Positions 35,003 to 45,638 of a DNA stretch of 64,000 nt are shown here, in pieces; within the stretch, counting starts at the first letter, position 1, and the number at the start of each line of letters is the position of its first letter. The stretch lies in assembly GCA_038205395.1 (NCBI GenBank), contig JBBRBX010000002.1:1-64000 (forward strand), written 5' to 3'. A program made the translations under genes and the position numbers. Below the pieces are notes generated by a model. The model saw nothing but the letters and a program-made list of their open reading frames with translations. It did no database searches and had not been told where the DNA came from. This DNA is from Fredericiella sp038205395 (lineage in GTDB: Bacteria; Chloroflexota; Anaerolineae; Caldilineales; Caldilineaceae).

Positions 35003-35860
35003 ATGACACGTGTGCTGGTAATCTCTGATATTCACGCCAATCAAGCCGCACTGGAAAGCGTGCTGGCGGCGGCAGCCGGACGCTATGACACAATCTGGTG
35101 TTTGGGAGATGTGGTGGGCTATGGCCCGCGGCCCAACGAATGCATCGAATTGATTCGTGAGCGGGCGGCGCTGTGTGTGATGGGCAACCATGACTGGGCG
35201 GTGCTCGGCAGGCCAGGCATCAACGTAGAGGATTTCAATCCGCAAGCGCGCCAGGCGGTGCTGTGGACGCGCGAGCAGTTAACACTCGACAACCGCAAAT
35301 TTCTGGACTCGCTGGCCGATCTGCCGGTGCAGCCGCCGGACACACAACAGCAGTCGATCATTGTCACCCATGCCAGCCCGCGCGAGCCGGTGTGGGAATA
35401 TATCCTGACGCCGACGGTGGCGCTGGAAAACTTCATGGCTTTTACTGAGCGCATTTGCCTGGTGGGCCACACCCACAAGCCTGCTATCTATCGTTGGCAA
35501 CACTTTCCCATGCCGCCCGGCGGCGCAGACAAGGCCGGCGAAGTGACAATGGACGAAGCACCAGGGCAGGAAGAACAGGGGCAGGAAGACAGGGGCATGG
35601 CAACGGTGGAATATCTTCAGCCGCGCACCGATGGCCCACTGCATCTTGTCACCTCGGCTACGCAAAGGCTGATCATCAATCCCGGCAGCGTAGGGCAGCC
35701 GCGCGACAATGATGCGCGCGCGGCCTATGCACTGCTGGACCTGGAACAGATGACCTGGACCTACGTCCGCATTGCTTATCCCATTGAATTGACCCAGAAC
35801 CAGATGCGCGCCGCAAAACTTCCCAAGCGCTTGATCGACCGCTTAAGTTTTGGCTGGTGA
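35003..35860 (+). CDS. YfcE-like metallophosphoesterase
   Basis: This 285-residue calcineurin-like phosphoesterase has the full two-metal motif set: SDIHAN at residues 8-13, LGDVVGYGP near 37, MGNHDWA near 62, THASP near 123 and VGHTHKP near 158. The family splits phosphodiesters or phosphomonoesters; the substrate is unknown. The segment at about 175-205 is rich in Gly/Glu/Gln and looks like a disordered insert. I place the start at 35003 because it lies 7 nt after an extended -10 box; ATGs at 34991 and 34994 overlap that box. The last 18 bp overlap the end of the convergent cNMP/bPH gene. Confidence 0.85.
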   Translation: MTRVLVISDIHANQAALESVLAAAAGRYDTIWCLGDVVGYGPRPNECIELIRERAALCVMGNHDWAVLGRPGINVEDFNPQARQAVLWTREQLTLDNRKFLDSLADLPVQPPDTQQQSIIVTHASPREPVWEYILTPTVALENFMAFTERICLVGHTHKPAIYRWQHFPMPPGGADKAGEVTMDEAPGQEEQGQEDRGMATVEYLQPRTDGPLHLVTSATQRLIINPGSVGQPRDNDARAAYALLDLEQMTWTYVRIAYPIELTQNQMRAAKLPKRLIDRLSFGW

Positions 35861-38353
35861 GTTGTTCTTCACCCTCTCGCCGGCGCCTCCCTGCTCCAGC
35901 CGGTTATACATCTCAAACCAGTCGGGCAAGTCTTGCGCACGCTGGCGTGCCTCTTCCTCCTCCTGCCGTTTGCGTTCTTTTTCCATGCGGCCCAAAATTT
36001 CATCGGCGACGGCACGCGGGTTGGGCACCGAATAAAAAATCAACGAGCCAAACTCCGCCGCCGTCTGGATCACAACCGTACCGTAATCAAACAGCCAGTG
36101 CAGCGGCGACGGGATACGCATCTCTACATTTTGAATACGCGCCAGCGGCGCCGCACGGCGATCTTCCGTCAATCCGAAGGGCAGTTTGCGCAGGTTGACG
36201 ACCTCAGTATCGCTGACTTCATAGGTGTCGTTATACCAGTCAATAACCACCCAGATCAAACGACCGGTAAAGAGCAGTGCAAACAGCGCCAGAAACCACT
36301 GCACGCCATAGGCGGCAGCCTCAAAATCTGTGGGCACAAGACGGGTGTAGATTGCCCATGAGCCAAGCGCCAGCGTAATGATAAAAAAGGGAGCCAACCA
36401 CGTCCACCCAATCTGCGGCAGCAGCGCCATCCAGTGCTTACGCCAGACAATGTGGTTGCCTTCCTGCCAGCGGATGCCCAACCCCTCCCGTCCCGCCAGC
36501 CGCGAACGCCAGCCCTGCGGCTGGAGGGAGGGGGGTGGCTCAGCGCGCGCCACGCGGCTGGGTGGATCAACCATCAGACCCAGCCGCTGCTCTAAACGAC
36601 GATGGATATTCATCTTGCTCTGTGCAGTGGCATGGCGGCGGCGCTGCTCTTGTTGGCCTCTGATTACCGTGCGCAAGCGGGTGAAGTCGGTTGTAAAATT
36701 GAAGGCGATTTCGCCCGCCGTGCCGGCAGTGCGCACAATCAAGGTGCCATAGCCGAGCCACCGCCCAATAAATGTGCGAATAAAATCGATGCTTTGGATC
36801 TGTTCGAGGGGCGCTTCTTTGCGCCACACATGCACAAAGAGCAGTTTTTCCTGGTTGACGACGCGCCGGTTGGTGACGACCAACCAGTCGTTGCGATAGT
36901 CCAAGATGCCCCAGATCAGTGCGAGTGTGGCCAGCAGAAGCAGCACGATCACCATAAAGATGACCCAAATCTGTTGGCCCGGCATGGCATAGCCGACGAT
37001 GCCGAATACAACCACCAGCCCCATAAAGATGAGGGTCAGAAAATTCTTGATGATAAACGCGATCCAATGACGGCGGCTGAAATAGGCTACCGTTTCACCC
37101 GGCTGCAGCCAGGGATAGCGGCGCCGCGCCTCTTTGCCCATCAAGACCGGCTGCACAACGCTGGGGATCTGCAGTTCTGCGCGCAGATCAGCCGGATCAA
37201 CCTCATCCATATAATAGAAGTCATGCCAATGCAGCCGCAGCCACTGGCTGCCGGCTTCCGCCTCTACCGTCGAATCCTGTGGAATCTGTCCGAGCAATGC
37301 TGTTTCGGCAAAGTAGGTCATGCCCGTCACTGGTGTGTCGGGCATATTGCGCCCATCTTTGTCAAGGGCGTGAATAATGGCGCCGCTGCCCGGCATCAAC
37401 ACCCAGAAGCTGTCCGCTGCCTCATTCTGCTGGATCAACAAATGGTTGGCGGGATAACAGTTATGCGAGAAAAAGCCGGCCAACTGCTGTTTCTGCACTG
37501 CTTTAAATTTACTGAATATCGACAAGCCTCTAATTAATTCGATGCGCTGGGCAATTAATTCAAGCCCGCTGTCATCGGGCCGCAGACCGGTGATGCTCAT
37601 GAAGGTGGAGCGGGGTGCGGCATAAATTTCAGCCTTAATGCTGACAATGCAGTCGTGTTCTACATTGACGACGGGTGCGCCCCCCGCATGGTGCGCCAGC
37701 CCCAAAAACGTGCCGTTGCCCACCCAATCGATATTCTCGCGGTTCCAACGCAGTTCCACCTGCCCCTGGCTGAGCAGATAGATCTGGTCGACGCTGTCGC
37801 CCTTGTGATATAGGACTTCGCCCTCCTTATGCTCTGCTCCGGTTAAGGCGTCGGCCAAAAAACCCAGCCCTACCAACTCAACAGCACCGAGCAGGGGGAA
37901 AGTGCGCAGACGGCCAATAAGCCCCAAAGGCGCAAGTTGCTCGCGCACATTCGGGAAACGAAATATCAACCGGCTTAGCGCCCGCGCCTCAATTTTTAAC
38001 AACCGGCATGTCTCTAGCGCGCTGGCACGCGTACGATAAGTGGTCGTAAACAAAAAATCATAGGCGCCGATCAACGTGCCGGGTCCGCACTCGCGCGCCA
38101 GCGATTGGCGCGGCTTCCCCTGCGCGTCCTGCTGACGCCGAAACTGGCTGATCCGCCCTTCTAGGATCAGCCAGACAGCATGAATCGGCTGATCCTGCTC
38201 ACAGAGGACCTGGCGATCATACAGATAGACTTCCTGTACGGAATTAGCGAGCAGTTCAACTGCCTCGGCGGTGCTAACCCCCGCCAAAAAATTCAACTGC
38301 TGAATATGCAGCTTTATATCTGCATCAGGAACACCAGCATCCGCATCAATCAT
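35843..38353 (-). CDS. Membrane protein with three cNMP-binding-like and two bacterial PH domains
   Basis: The 836-residue protein has three cyclic-nucleotide-binding-like beta-rolls in its N-terminal half (about residues 15-135, 145-265 and 270-400). It then carries two copies of the unit of paired membrane helices followed by a bacterial PH (bPH) domain: helices at about 430-485 with a PH domain marked by DYRNDWLVVTNRRVV, and helices at about 660-720 with one marked by DWYNDTYEVSDTEVV. The C-terminus is a charged coiled tail. The phosphate-binding arginine pattern of true cAMP sensors is not clear in the beta-rolls, so ligand binding is uncertain. It starts 2 bp after the uvrC stop and is thus co-transcribed with a repair gene. 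Confidence 0.8.
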   Translation of the reverse strand: MIDADAGVPDADIKLHIQQLNFLAGVSTAEAVELLANSVQEVYLYDRQVLCEQDQPIHAVWLILEGRISQFRRQQDAQGKPRQSLARECGPGTLIGAYDFLFTTTYRTRASALETCRLLKIEARALSRLIFRFPNVREQLAPLGLIGRLRTFPLLGAVELVGLGFLADALTGAEHKEGEVLYHKGDSVDQIYLLSQGQVELRWNRENIDWVGNGTFLGLAHHAGGAPVVNVEHDCIVSIKAEIYAAPRSTFMSITGLRPDDSGLELIAQRIELIRGLSIFSKFKAVQKQQLAGFFSHNCYPANHLLIQQNEAADSFWVLMPGSGAIIHALDKDGRNMPDTPVTGMTYFAETALLGQIPQDSTVEAEAGSQWLRLHWHDFYYMDEVDPADLRAELQIPSVVQPVLMGKEARRRYPWLQPGETVAYFSRRHWIAFIIKNFLTLIFMGLVVVFGIVGYAMPGQQIWVIFMVIVLLLLATLALIWGILDYRNDWLVVTNRRVVNQEKLLFVHVWRKEAPLEQIQSIDFIRTFIGRWLGYGTLIVRTAGTAGEIAFNFTTDFTRLRTVIRGQQEQRRRHATAQSKMNIHRRLEQRLGLMVDPPSRVARAEPPPSLQPQGWRSRLAGREGLGIRWQEGNHIVWRKHWMALLPQIGWTWLAPFFIITLALGSWAIYTRLVPTDFEAAAYGVQWFLALFALLFTGRLIWVVIDWYNDTYEVSDTEVVNLRKLPFGLTEDRRAAPLARIQNVEMRIPSPLHWLFDYGTVVIQTAAEFGSLIFYSVPNPRAVADEILGRMEKERKRQEEEEARQRAQDLPDWFEMYNRLEQGGAGERVKNNSPAKT

Positions 38354-38355
38354 GG

Positions 38356-40305
<1,950 letters not shown>

Positions 40306-40311
40306 CCTGCA

Positions 40312-40320
40312 ATTTTACCA
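40312..40320 (-). promoter_or_regulatory. Extended -10 promoter of uvrC
   Basis: Minus strand TGG-TAAAAT (40312-40320), 6 nt before the ATG at 40305. The -35 is weak. I see no other feature between here and 40480 in the divergent region. Confidence 0.45.
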
Positions 40321-40515
40321 TGCAGAGCAAGGCTTGAAAACATGCGTTCGATACTGTGGGCGCAAGGGATCTCCCCAACTCATCTAATCAGATCACAATG
40401 GAACGTGGGATGAAGCAGCAACAGCATGCTGAGGCCGGCGGCTTAGCTCCAACAACGATTACCCGCTGTTTCCTATACAAACATTACTGGAAAAGAATTT
40501 TGCGGTATGATAGAT

Positions 40516-40538
40516 GTGGTCGCAGCTGCAACGACCAC
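40516..40538 (+). repeat. Inverted repeat downstream of a possible promoter
   Basis: GTGGTCG (40516-40522) and CGACCAC (40532-40538) form a perfect 7-bp inverted repeat. It begins 5 bp after TATGAT (40506-40511), which has TTACTG 16 bp upstream. It may be an operator at the start site of an upstream promoter for the DNRLRE genes. Confidence 0.35.
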
Positions 40539-40601
40539 AGCGCAGAACGTCACCTAAACCGAGATCACGGATACGCTTAATTTCTACTTAAGCAAAAACC
40601 T

Positions 40602-40610
40602 TGCTACAAT
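40602..40610 (+). promoter_or_regulatory. Extended -10 promoter of the DNRLRE genes
   Basis: TGC-TACAAT at 40602-40610, giving a leader of about 100 nt to the ATG at 40718. The -35 is poor. Confidence 0.4.
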
Positions 40611-40717
40611 AGCCAGAAAACAAGGTGTGTTCGATGCTGCTCGATTGGCAATGGCGGATCTCGCTGCACATTGATGCTTTTCACAATCACATGGCTTTAG
40701 CAGAAGGAGAGTCCACT

Positions 40718-42439
40718 ATGAGTTTCATCAATCGTCCAGATCCGCTTTTGGTGGCCAGGCGAATCATCGCCGCGCTTGTGCTCCTCGGGCTGTGCGCCGG
40801 GATGGGGTTGTCGCCTGCAGGGTCAGCACGCGTAATGGCACAGAGTGTACTGCCTACAGCCGAGCCGCCTGCTGTGCAGTCTGGTGAGCAGACAGCGCCG
40901 GCAGCGGCAGACACACCCGGCGCCATTACGCGGGAAGTCTCTTTGCCGGCAACCCAGGATGCATATATTTCGTCAGCTTTTCCCAATACGAACTTTGGCG
41001 GCAGCGTCAATCTCAATTTGGGCTGGCAAAGCGGCGGACAAGAAGCCATGCGCATTTTGCTGCAGTTTGATCTTTCTTCGATTCCAGCCAACGCCGTCAT
41101 CAACAGCGCCCGCTATGAACTTTTCCAGTCACAGGTAATTCCGGTGGGCGATGGCAACATGGACTTTCGCGCGCAGTTTATGCGCCAGGCGTGGAATGAA
41201 GGTAACGTCAACTGGAATAACGCCAATTTTTTGGGTGGGCAATCGCTTTCGCTTGGCTCCGTGCCCGGCAGCATCGGTTGGCAAAGCGGCGGCGCACGCG
41301 AATCCGTCCAGGCATGGCTGAGTGCGACACAGCCCAACTTCGGCGTGATTATCACGGGCGACGAGACACCTTCACGTGGCCGCTGGCGTGTGCTCCGTTC
41401 ACGCGAGACAGACAGCGCTCCACGGCTTGTAGTTAATTTCACCGCCAACTGCGACAACGTACCGCCCACAGCAACTGTCCAGGCACTGCCGCGCTTTTCA
41501 GCGGCTGATTTCCGCGTTTTCTGGAGTGGGCAGGATTTTGCGCCCAGCGGCTGCGCACCGTCGGGGATTGCCAACTACGACGTGGAGTACCGCATCAACG
41601 GCGGCAACTGGAACAACTGGAAGCAGCGCACGCAATCGACCGACAATGCCTTTACCAGACTGGCGCCCAATGGGGTCTTTGTTGAGTTCCGTGCCCGCGC
41701 CACAGACAATGCCGGCAACGTAGGCCAGTTCACTTCAGCCCAGGCGAGCACAACGGTTGATTCAGAGCCGCCGACCTCGACAATTACGCCGCTGCCGGAA
41801 GTGCAGACATTTACCTCGTTTATCGTCAATTGGACCGGGTCCGATAACTTGTCCGGCATTGCCTCCTATGATGTAGAATTTGCCGTCAACGACGGTCCCT
41901 GGCAGCCATTGATCAGCCAGACACTTGCCACCAGCTACCAGGTCACCGGTGCGCAGGCGCCGCAGACGTATGGCTTCCGCGTGCGCGCCACCGACCAGGT
42001 CGGTAATGTACAGACATGGCCGTTGGCGGCACAGGCAGAGACACTTGTGCTGGATTTCCCGGTCGTAGTGCAGGAGCCGATCACCCCCACCATAATCAAG
42101 CCGACCTCGCCGGTGACGGACAGCATCAGCCTCGCATGGAGTGGCGCAGCGCCGGCAATTGCGCCGATCACGCAGTTCCGCGTCTTCTATACCTATCAAA
42201 ATCAGCCGCGCACCTTTTGGCAGGCCTTTGGCCCAGCCGAAACCAGCGCCGTGTTCCCTTATCTCGCGCTCGGATTAGGCGACGGTCCCTACACGTTTGA
42301 CATTACGGCTGTCAACTCGCTGGGGCAGGAAACGGATCTCAACAATCCGCTTGCCCGCCTGGGGCGCAGCAGTGTGATTGTCGATCTGGCAGATCAGGTG
42401 CAGCCACGGTCCTTTGCACCTTACGTGAGCAGCAACTGA
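40718..42439 (+). CDS. Secreted DNRLRE-domain protein with fibronectin-like repeats
   Basis: This 573-residue exported protein has a signal peptide over about residues 1-42 (RRIIAALVLLGLCAGMGL, cut near VMAQS). A DNRLRE domain at about 70-245 contains TQDAYISSAFPNTNFGG and LLQFDLSSIP, and ends with RSRETDSAPRLVVNF. Three beta-sandwich repeats of about 90-110 residues follow, with YDVEYRINGGNWNNW, YDVEFAVNDGPW and a divergent third. DNRLRE domains occur on large bacterial surface and sugar-active proteins; none of the residues seen indicates an enzyme. Start at 40718 is set by AAGGAG 8 nt upstream. A close paralogue follows directly, so this is a tandem duplication. Confidence 0.85.
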   Translation: MSFINRPDPLLVARRIIAALVLLGLCAGMGLSPAGSARVMAQSVLPTAEPPAVQSGEQTAPAAADTPGAITREVSLPATQDAYISSAFPNTNFGGSVNLNLGWQSGGQEAMRILLQFDLSSIPANAVINSARYELFQSQVIPVGDGNMDFRAQFMRQAWNEGNVNWNNANFLGGQSLSLGSVPGSIGWQSGGARESVQAWLSATQPNFGVIITGDETPSRGRWRVLRSRETDSAPRLVVNFTANCDNVPPTATVQALPRFSAADFRVFWSGQDFAPSGCAPSGIANYDVEYRINGGNWNNWKQRTQSTDNAFTRLAPNGVFVEFRARATDNAGNVGQFTSAQASTTVDSEPPTSTITPLPEVQTFTSFIVNWTGSDNLSGIASYDVEFAVNDGPWQPLISQTLATSYQVTGAQAPQTYGFRVRATDQVGNVQTWPLAAQAETLVLDFPVVVQEPITPTIIKPTSPVTDSISLAWSGAAPAIAPITQFRVFYTYQNQPRTFWQAFGPAETSAVFPYLALGLGDGPYTFDITAVNSLGQETDLNNPLARLGRSSVIVDLADQVQPRSFAPYVSSN

Positions 42440-42451
42440 TTCATTGCGGGG

Positions 42452-42480
42452 AGCGACTGGTGGCCCCCACACCAGTCGCT
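42452..42480 (+). terminator. Perfect stem-loop between the two DNRLRE genes
   Basis: AGCGACTGGTG (42452-42462) and its exact complement (42470-42480) with a 7-nt loop, 12 bp after the first stop. No T-run follows directly. It may reduce read-through or protect the upstream mRNA end. Confidence 0.5.
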
Positions 42481-42513
42481 GTAAACCATCTTGTTTTAAA
42501 GGAGAAGAGTTCC

Positions 42514-44193
42514 ATGCAACAGCGCTTTCACTTGCCGAATCTTGTGTGGTTGCGTTCCTGCCGGGCAGGCGCACTAATCTTGGCGCTCCTGTTGGCTCCG
42601 CTTGTGCTGCCGGCCCAAGCTTGGGCGCAGGACGATGTAGGGCAGCCCACTGCACCGGCGGAGCCGGTAGAACTCAGCAGTGATGTTGCCGTAGGTCAGA
42701 CCGTAAAACTGACTGCACTGAAGGATACCTTTATTTCCAGCGGGCAGCCGGACGTCAACTTCAGCGGTCTCAGCAATTTGGATGTCGGCTGGTATGCCAA
42801 CTTTAACGCCGTGCGGCCATTGATCAAGTTTAATCTGGACAGCATTCCTCGCAACTCCAAAATCTCCGGTGCGCAGCTTGTCATGTATTTAGACTTCGCG
42901 CTACCCGCCAACGATGGCAGCATGCAGCTCAATGCCGCGCCCGCCACGCAAAGCTGGAGTGAAAGCACCGCAGATTGGAACAATGCCGCGGGCATCGGCG
43001 GCAGCCAGTTCCAGTTGGGAACTGTCGGCTCACAGCCGGGATGGGCTAGTTTTGATCTCACCAATCAAGTGCAGCAGTGGGTAAACGGCCAGAGCAACAG
43101 TGGGTTGATCATCATTGGTGATGAAACTCCCTCGCTGGGCCGCGCGCGCATCTTCCGCTCGCGCGAGTATGGTGGCTCGGCCCCTTACCTGCTGGTTAAC
43201 TACGAATGCGATACACTGGCCCCGGTCACCACCATGAATCCGCTACCCACCTATTCGACCGGCGCATTTACTTCCAGTTGGAGCGGGTCAGATCGCGCGC
43301 CCAGCGGCTGCAAGCCGAGCGGCATTCGTAAATGGCATGTCGAGTACCGCATTAACGGCGGAGCGTGGGTGGATTGGAAGAGCACAACCGACACCTCCTA
43401 CCTCTTTAACAATTTTGCGCCCAACGGTTCGTTTGTAGACTTCCGCGAGTACGCCGACGACAATGCCGGCAACATTGAACCCAAACCGAATGGTCCGCAG
43501 ACGACGACAACCATTGTCTCGCAAGCACCCGCTGTCACCTTCAATCCGCTGCCGACCTTTACTTATACAGCCAATTTTACCGTCAATTGGAGCGCCGGCG
43601 CCACACCGGTAGGTGTGGCCGGTTACGACGTGCAGTACCAGGTCAACGGCGGCCCGTGGCTAGAATTGCTCAGCGGCAGCCCGCTGATCTCCTATACGAT
43701 CACCAATGCCCAAAGCGAGCAGGCTTTCGGCTTCCGCGCGCGGGCGCGCGACACACTGGGCAATGCCGGCCAATTCCCGCCTGGGGCGCAGGTGCAGACG
43801 ACGGTGGTGCTGTACCCAATCGCCAAAATGACCCCATTCACCCCCAACATCATCACGTCGACTTCGCTGGTGACAACTTCGTTTACACTGAACTGGACGG
43901 GGAGCACGCCGCCCGGCACAACGATCAACAGCTACGAAATTTACTACCGGGTGTTCGACTTCCAGGGCACACAGGTGCAGCCCTGGACGCTGTGGCAGAC
44001 CTTTGGTGGAACCGTCAACAGCGCTCCCTTCCCTATCGACTTGGGCAACGGCATCTATGCGTTTGAAGCCGCAGCCACCAATACCCAGGGACAGACGACA
44101 CCCGTCACGGGCATACCGGAGGCGACCATGCTCGTGGATCGCGACGATACCATTCAGCCCAAGACGTATATGTCCTATATTTCTTCGCAATAG
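42514..44193 (+). CDS. Secreted DNRLRE-domain protein, paralogue of the preceding gene
   Basis: This 559-residue exported protein has a signal peptide over about residues 1-38 (ILALLLAPLVLPAQAWAQ). A DNRLRE domain at about 60-230 contains LKDTFISSGQPDVNFSG and LIKFNLDSIP, and ends with FRSREYGGSAPYLLVNY. Three beta-sandwich repeats follow, with WHVEYRINGGAWVDW and YDVQYQVNGGPW. Domain order, length and many motif positions match the preceding protein, so the genes arose by tandem duplication and have diverged strongly. AAAGGAG is 9 nt before the ATG at 42514. Both proteins end in an SxISSQ/YVSSN-like tail with no anchor. Function unknown. Confidence 0.85.
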   Translation: MQQRFHLPNLVWLRSCRAGALILALLLAPLVLPAQAWAQDDVGQPTAPAEPVELSSDVAVGQTVKLTALKDTFISSGQPDVNFSGLSNLDVGWYANFNAVRPLIKFNLDSIPRNSKISGAQLVMYLDFALPANDGSMQLNAAPATQSWSESTADWNNAAGIGGSQFQLGTVGSQPGWASFDLTNQVQQWVNGQSNSGLIIIGDETPSLGRARIFRSREYGGSAPYLLVNYECDTLAPVTTMNPLPTYSTGAFTSSWSGSDRAPSGCKPSGIRKWHVEYRINGGAWVDWKSTTDTSYLFNNFAPNGSFVDFREYADDNAGNIEPKPNGPQTTTTIVSQAPAVTFNPLPTFTYTANFTVNWSAGATPVGVAGYDVQYQVNGGPWLELLSGSPLISYTITNAQSEQAFGFRARARDTLGNAGQFPPGAQVQTTVVLYPIAKMTPFTPNIITSTSLVTTSFTLNWTGSTPPGTTINSYEIYYRVFDFQGTQVQPWTLWQTFGGTVNSAPFPIDLGNGIYAFEAAATNTQGQTTPVTGIPEATMLVDRDDTIQPKTYMSYISSQ

Positions 44194-44202
44194 CAAGAGA
44201 TA

Positions 44203-44240
44203 GGCGTGCGCGGAAGGGAAAAGACGCCTCCGCACACGCC
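44203..44240 (+). terminator. Stem-loop after the second DNRLRE gene
   Basis: An 11-bp stem with one mismatch (44203-44213 with 44230-44240), starting 9 bp after the stop codon. No T-run. Confidence 0.4.
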
Positions 44241-44256
44241 GCTTGTACACCCACAA

Positions 44257-44285
44257 AGGCGCGTCCTGTTTGACAGGGCGCGCCT
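44257..44285 (+). terminator. Second strong stem-loop after the DNRLRE genes
   Basis: A 12-bp GC-rich stem with one G-T pair and a 5-nt loop (TTTGA). It overlaps the -35 box of the mtnA leader promoter. No T-run follows. Confidence 0.45.
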
Positions 44286-44298
44286 CTTGCAGTACTCT
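44270..44298 (+). promoter_or_regulatory. Probable promoter of the mtnA operon
   Basis: Perfect -35 TTGACA (44270-44275), 17 bp, and a weak -10 TACTCT (44293-44298). This would give a leader of about 260 nt before the mtnA start. Confidence 0.4.
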
Positions 44299-44304
44299 AC
44301 CCCA

Positions 44305-44517
44305 TCGATTGGCGCACAAATGCGCCGTCGCAATGGAAGCACTTTGCCCTCCGGCACGGCTGGATGGCGCAACCCACTGGAGTCCCGGTTACCGGTTGCT
44401 GTGTGCATTAACAGGTTGGATGTCGGCTGCGCGCAATGCTGCGCTGGGCGGCCCCAACCAATGCACACCGCAAGACCCAGTGAAGACGACGCCGATCCTG
44501 TCTGATCGTTGTTTCGA
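44305..44517 (+). promoter_or_regulatory. Structured leader RNA (candidate riboswitch) of the mtnA operon
   Basis: This non-coding stretch holds at least four perfect stems: 44311-44316/44321-44326; 44345-44348/44353-44356; GCAACC 44369-44374/GGTTGC 44394-44399 enclosing ACTGG/CCGGT; and TGTGCATT 44402-44409/AATGCACA 44460-44467 enclosing GGTTGG 44414-44419/CCAACC 44454-44459. It is followed at once by an intrinsic terminator and then the mtnA ribosome-binding site, the layout of a transcription-terminating riboswitch. The operon controls S-adenosylmethionine turnover, so a ligand from that cycle is a reasonable guess. I do not recognise the canonical SAM-I, SAM-II or SAH consensus. Confidence 0.5.
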
Positions 44518-44552
44518 CCCTCCTGGTGAGTTATGCCGGAGGGTTTTTCTTT
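44518..44552 (+). terminator. Intrinsic terminator (attenuator) just before mtnA
   Basis: CCCTCC (44518-44523) pairs with GGAGGG (44538-44543) with extra pairs inside, followed by TTTTTCTTT. It lies 12 nt before the mtnA start, immediately upstream of AGGAG. The CCCTCC sequence also occurs at 44347-44352 in the leader, so an alternative pairing with GGAGGG is possible. Confidence 0.7.
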
Positions 44553-44564
44553 AGGAGAAATGCA

Positions 44565-45638
44565 ATGCGCACGGTCTTTTGGGAAGACGACCGCGTCAAG
44601 ATGATCGACCAACGGCTGCTGCCGGCGCAATTCGTCATCGCCGAATTCGGCGACGTAGACGAAGTTGCCTTCAGCATTCGTGATATGGTGGTGCGCGGTG
44701 CGCCGGCAATCGGCGCCACCGGCGCCTATGGAATGGTGCTGGCGGCCAGCCACAGCCAGACAGGCAATCGCGCGACGCTGCTGCACGATCTGGCCGCGGC
44801 CAAACAGACGCTTGATGCCGCCCGGCCCACAGCGGTCAACCTCAGTTGGGCCACCCAACGCATGCTCGACGTGGTCGAACACAGCGATCTCACGGCTGTG
44901 GATGACCTGCGCCGGCTTCTGCTGGCCGAGGCGGAAACATTGGCCGATGAAGATGTAGAGATCAACCGGCGCATGGGCTTTCACGGTGCAGCCTTGATCC
45001 CCGACGGCGCCAATCTGCTGCACCACTGCAATACCGGCGCACTGGCTGCCGTCGACTTCGGCACGGCGCTGGGCGTCATCTTTGCCTGCCAAGAGCAAGG
45101 CAAGCAGATCCATGTCTGGGTGGACGAGACACGCCCGCGCCTGCAAGGGGCGCGCCTGACCGCCTGGGAGTTGATGCGGGCGGAAATCCCTATGCATCTC
45201 ATCACCGACAACGCCGCCGGCCACTTGATGCGTACGGGCAAAGTGGACGCCGTCATATTCGGCGCCGACCGCGTAGCGGCCAACGGCGATGTCGCCAACA
45301 AAGTAGGCACGTATAAGCTGGCCGTCGTGGCCCGCGAAAACGGCATCCCCGTCTATGCCGTGGTGCCGACCAGCACCATTGACCTCAATCTGCCCGATGG
45401 CGACCAAATTCCGATTGAAGAACGTGACAGCCATGAGGTGACGCACATTGGCGGCGTCAACATCGCGCCGGAGAATGTCCGCGTCTACAATCCAGCCTTC
45501 GACGTGACCCCACACAAATATTTGACCGCAATCGTCACCGAAGAAGGGGTTTGCTACTCGCCTTTCAGCAGCACGCTGCGCCAGGCGAAAATTGCGGCCG
45601 AGGCGCGTATGCTGGCCAATCGGGAGCAGCGCAAATGA
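44565..45638 (+). CDS. mtnA: S-methyl-5-thioribose-1-phosphate isomerase
   Basis: MtnA converts methylthioribose-1-phosphate to methylthioribulose-1-phosphate in methionine salvage. The 357-residue protein has RGAPAIGATGAYG near residues 46-58, the catalytic cysteine in HCNTGALAA near 155, the catalytic aspartate in FGADRVAANGDVANK near 233, and the NPAFDVTPH C-terminal motif. TTAGGAG precedes the ATG at 44565, directly after the attenuator. No mtnP, mtnB or mtnD is present here. Relatives can act as ribose-1,5-bisphosphate isomerases, but context favours methionine salvage. Its TGA overlaps the next ATG. Confidence 0.93.
   Translation: MRTVFWEDDRVKMIDQRLLPAQFVIAEFGDVDEVAFSIRDMVVRGAPAIGATGAYGMVLAASHSQTGNRATLLHDLAAAKQTLDAARPTAVNLSWATQRMLDVVEHSDLTAVDDLRRLLLAEAETLADEDVEINRRMGFHGAALIPDGANLLHHCNTGALAAVDFGTALGVIFACQEQGKQIHVWVDETRPRLQGARLTAWELMRAEIPMHLITDNAAGHLMRTGKVDAVIFGADRVAANGDVANKVGTYKLAVVARENGIPVYAVVPTSTIDLNLPDGDQIPIEERDSHEVTHIGGVNIAPENVRVYNPAFDVTPHKYLTAIVTEEGVCYSPFSSTLRQAKIAAEARMLANREQRK

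Noticed and set aside
44305..44517. Classical SAM-I riboswitch upstream of mtnA
   Set aside because: I could not place the conserved SAM-I core sequences and their P1 helix, so only an unnamed structured leader is claimed.
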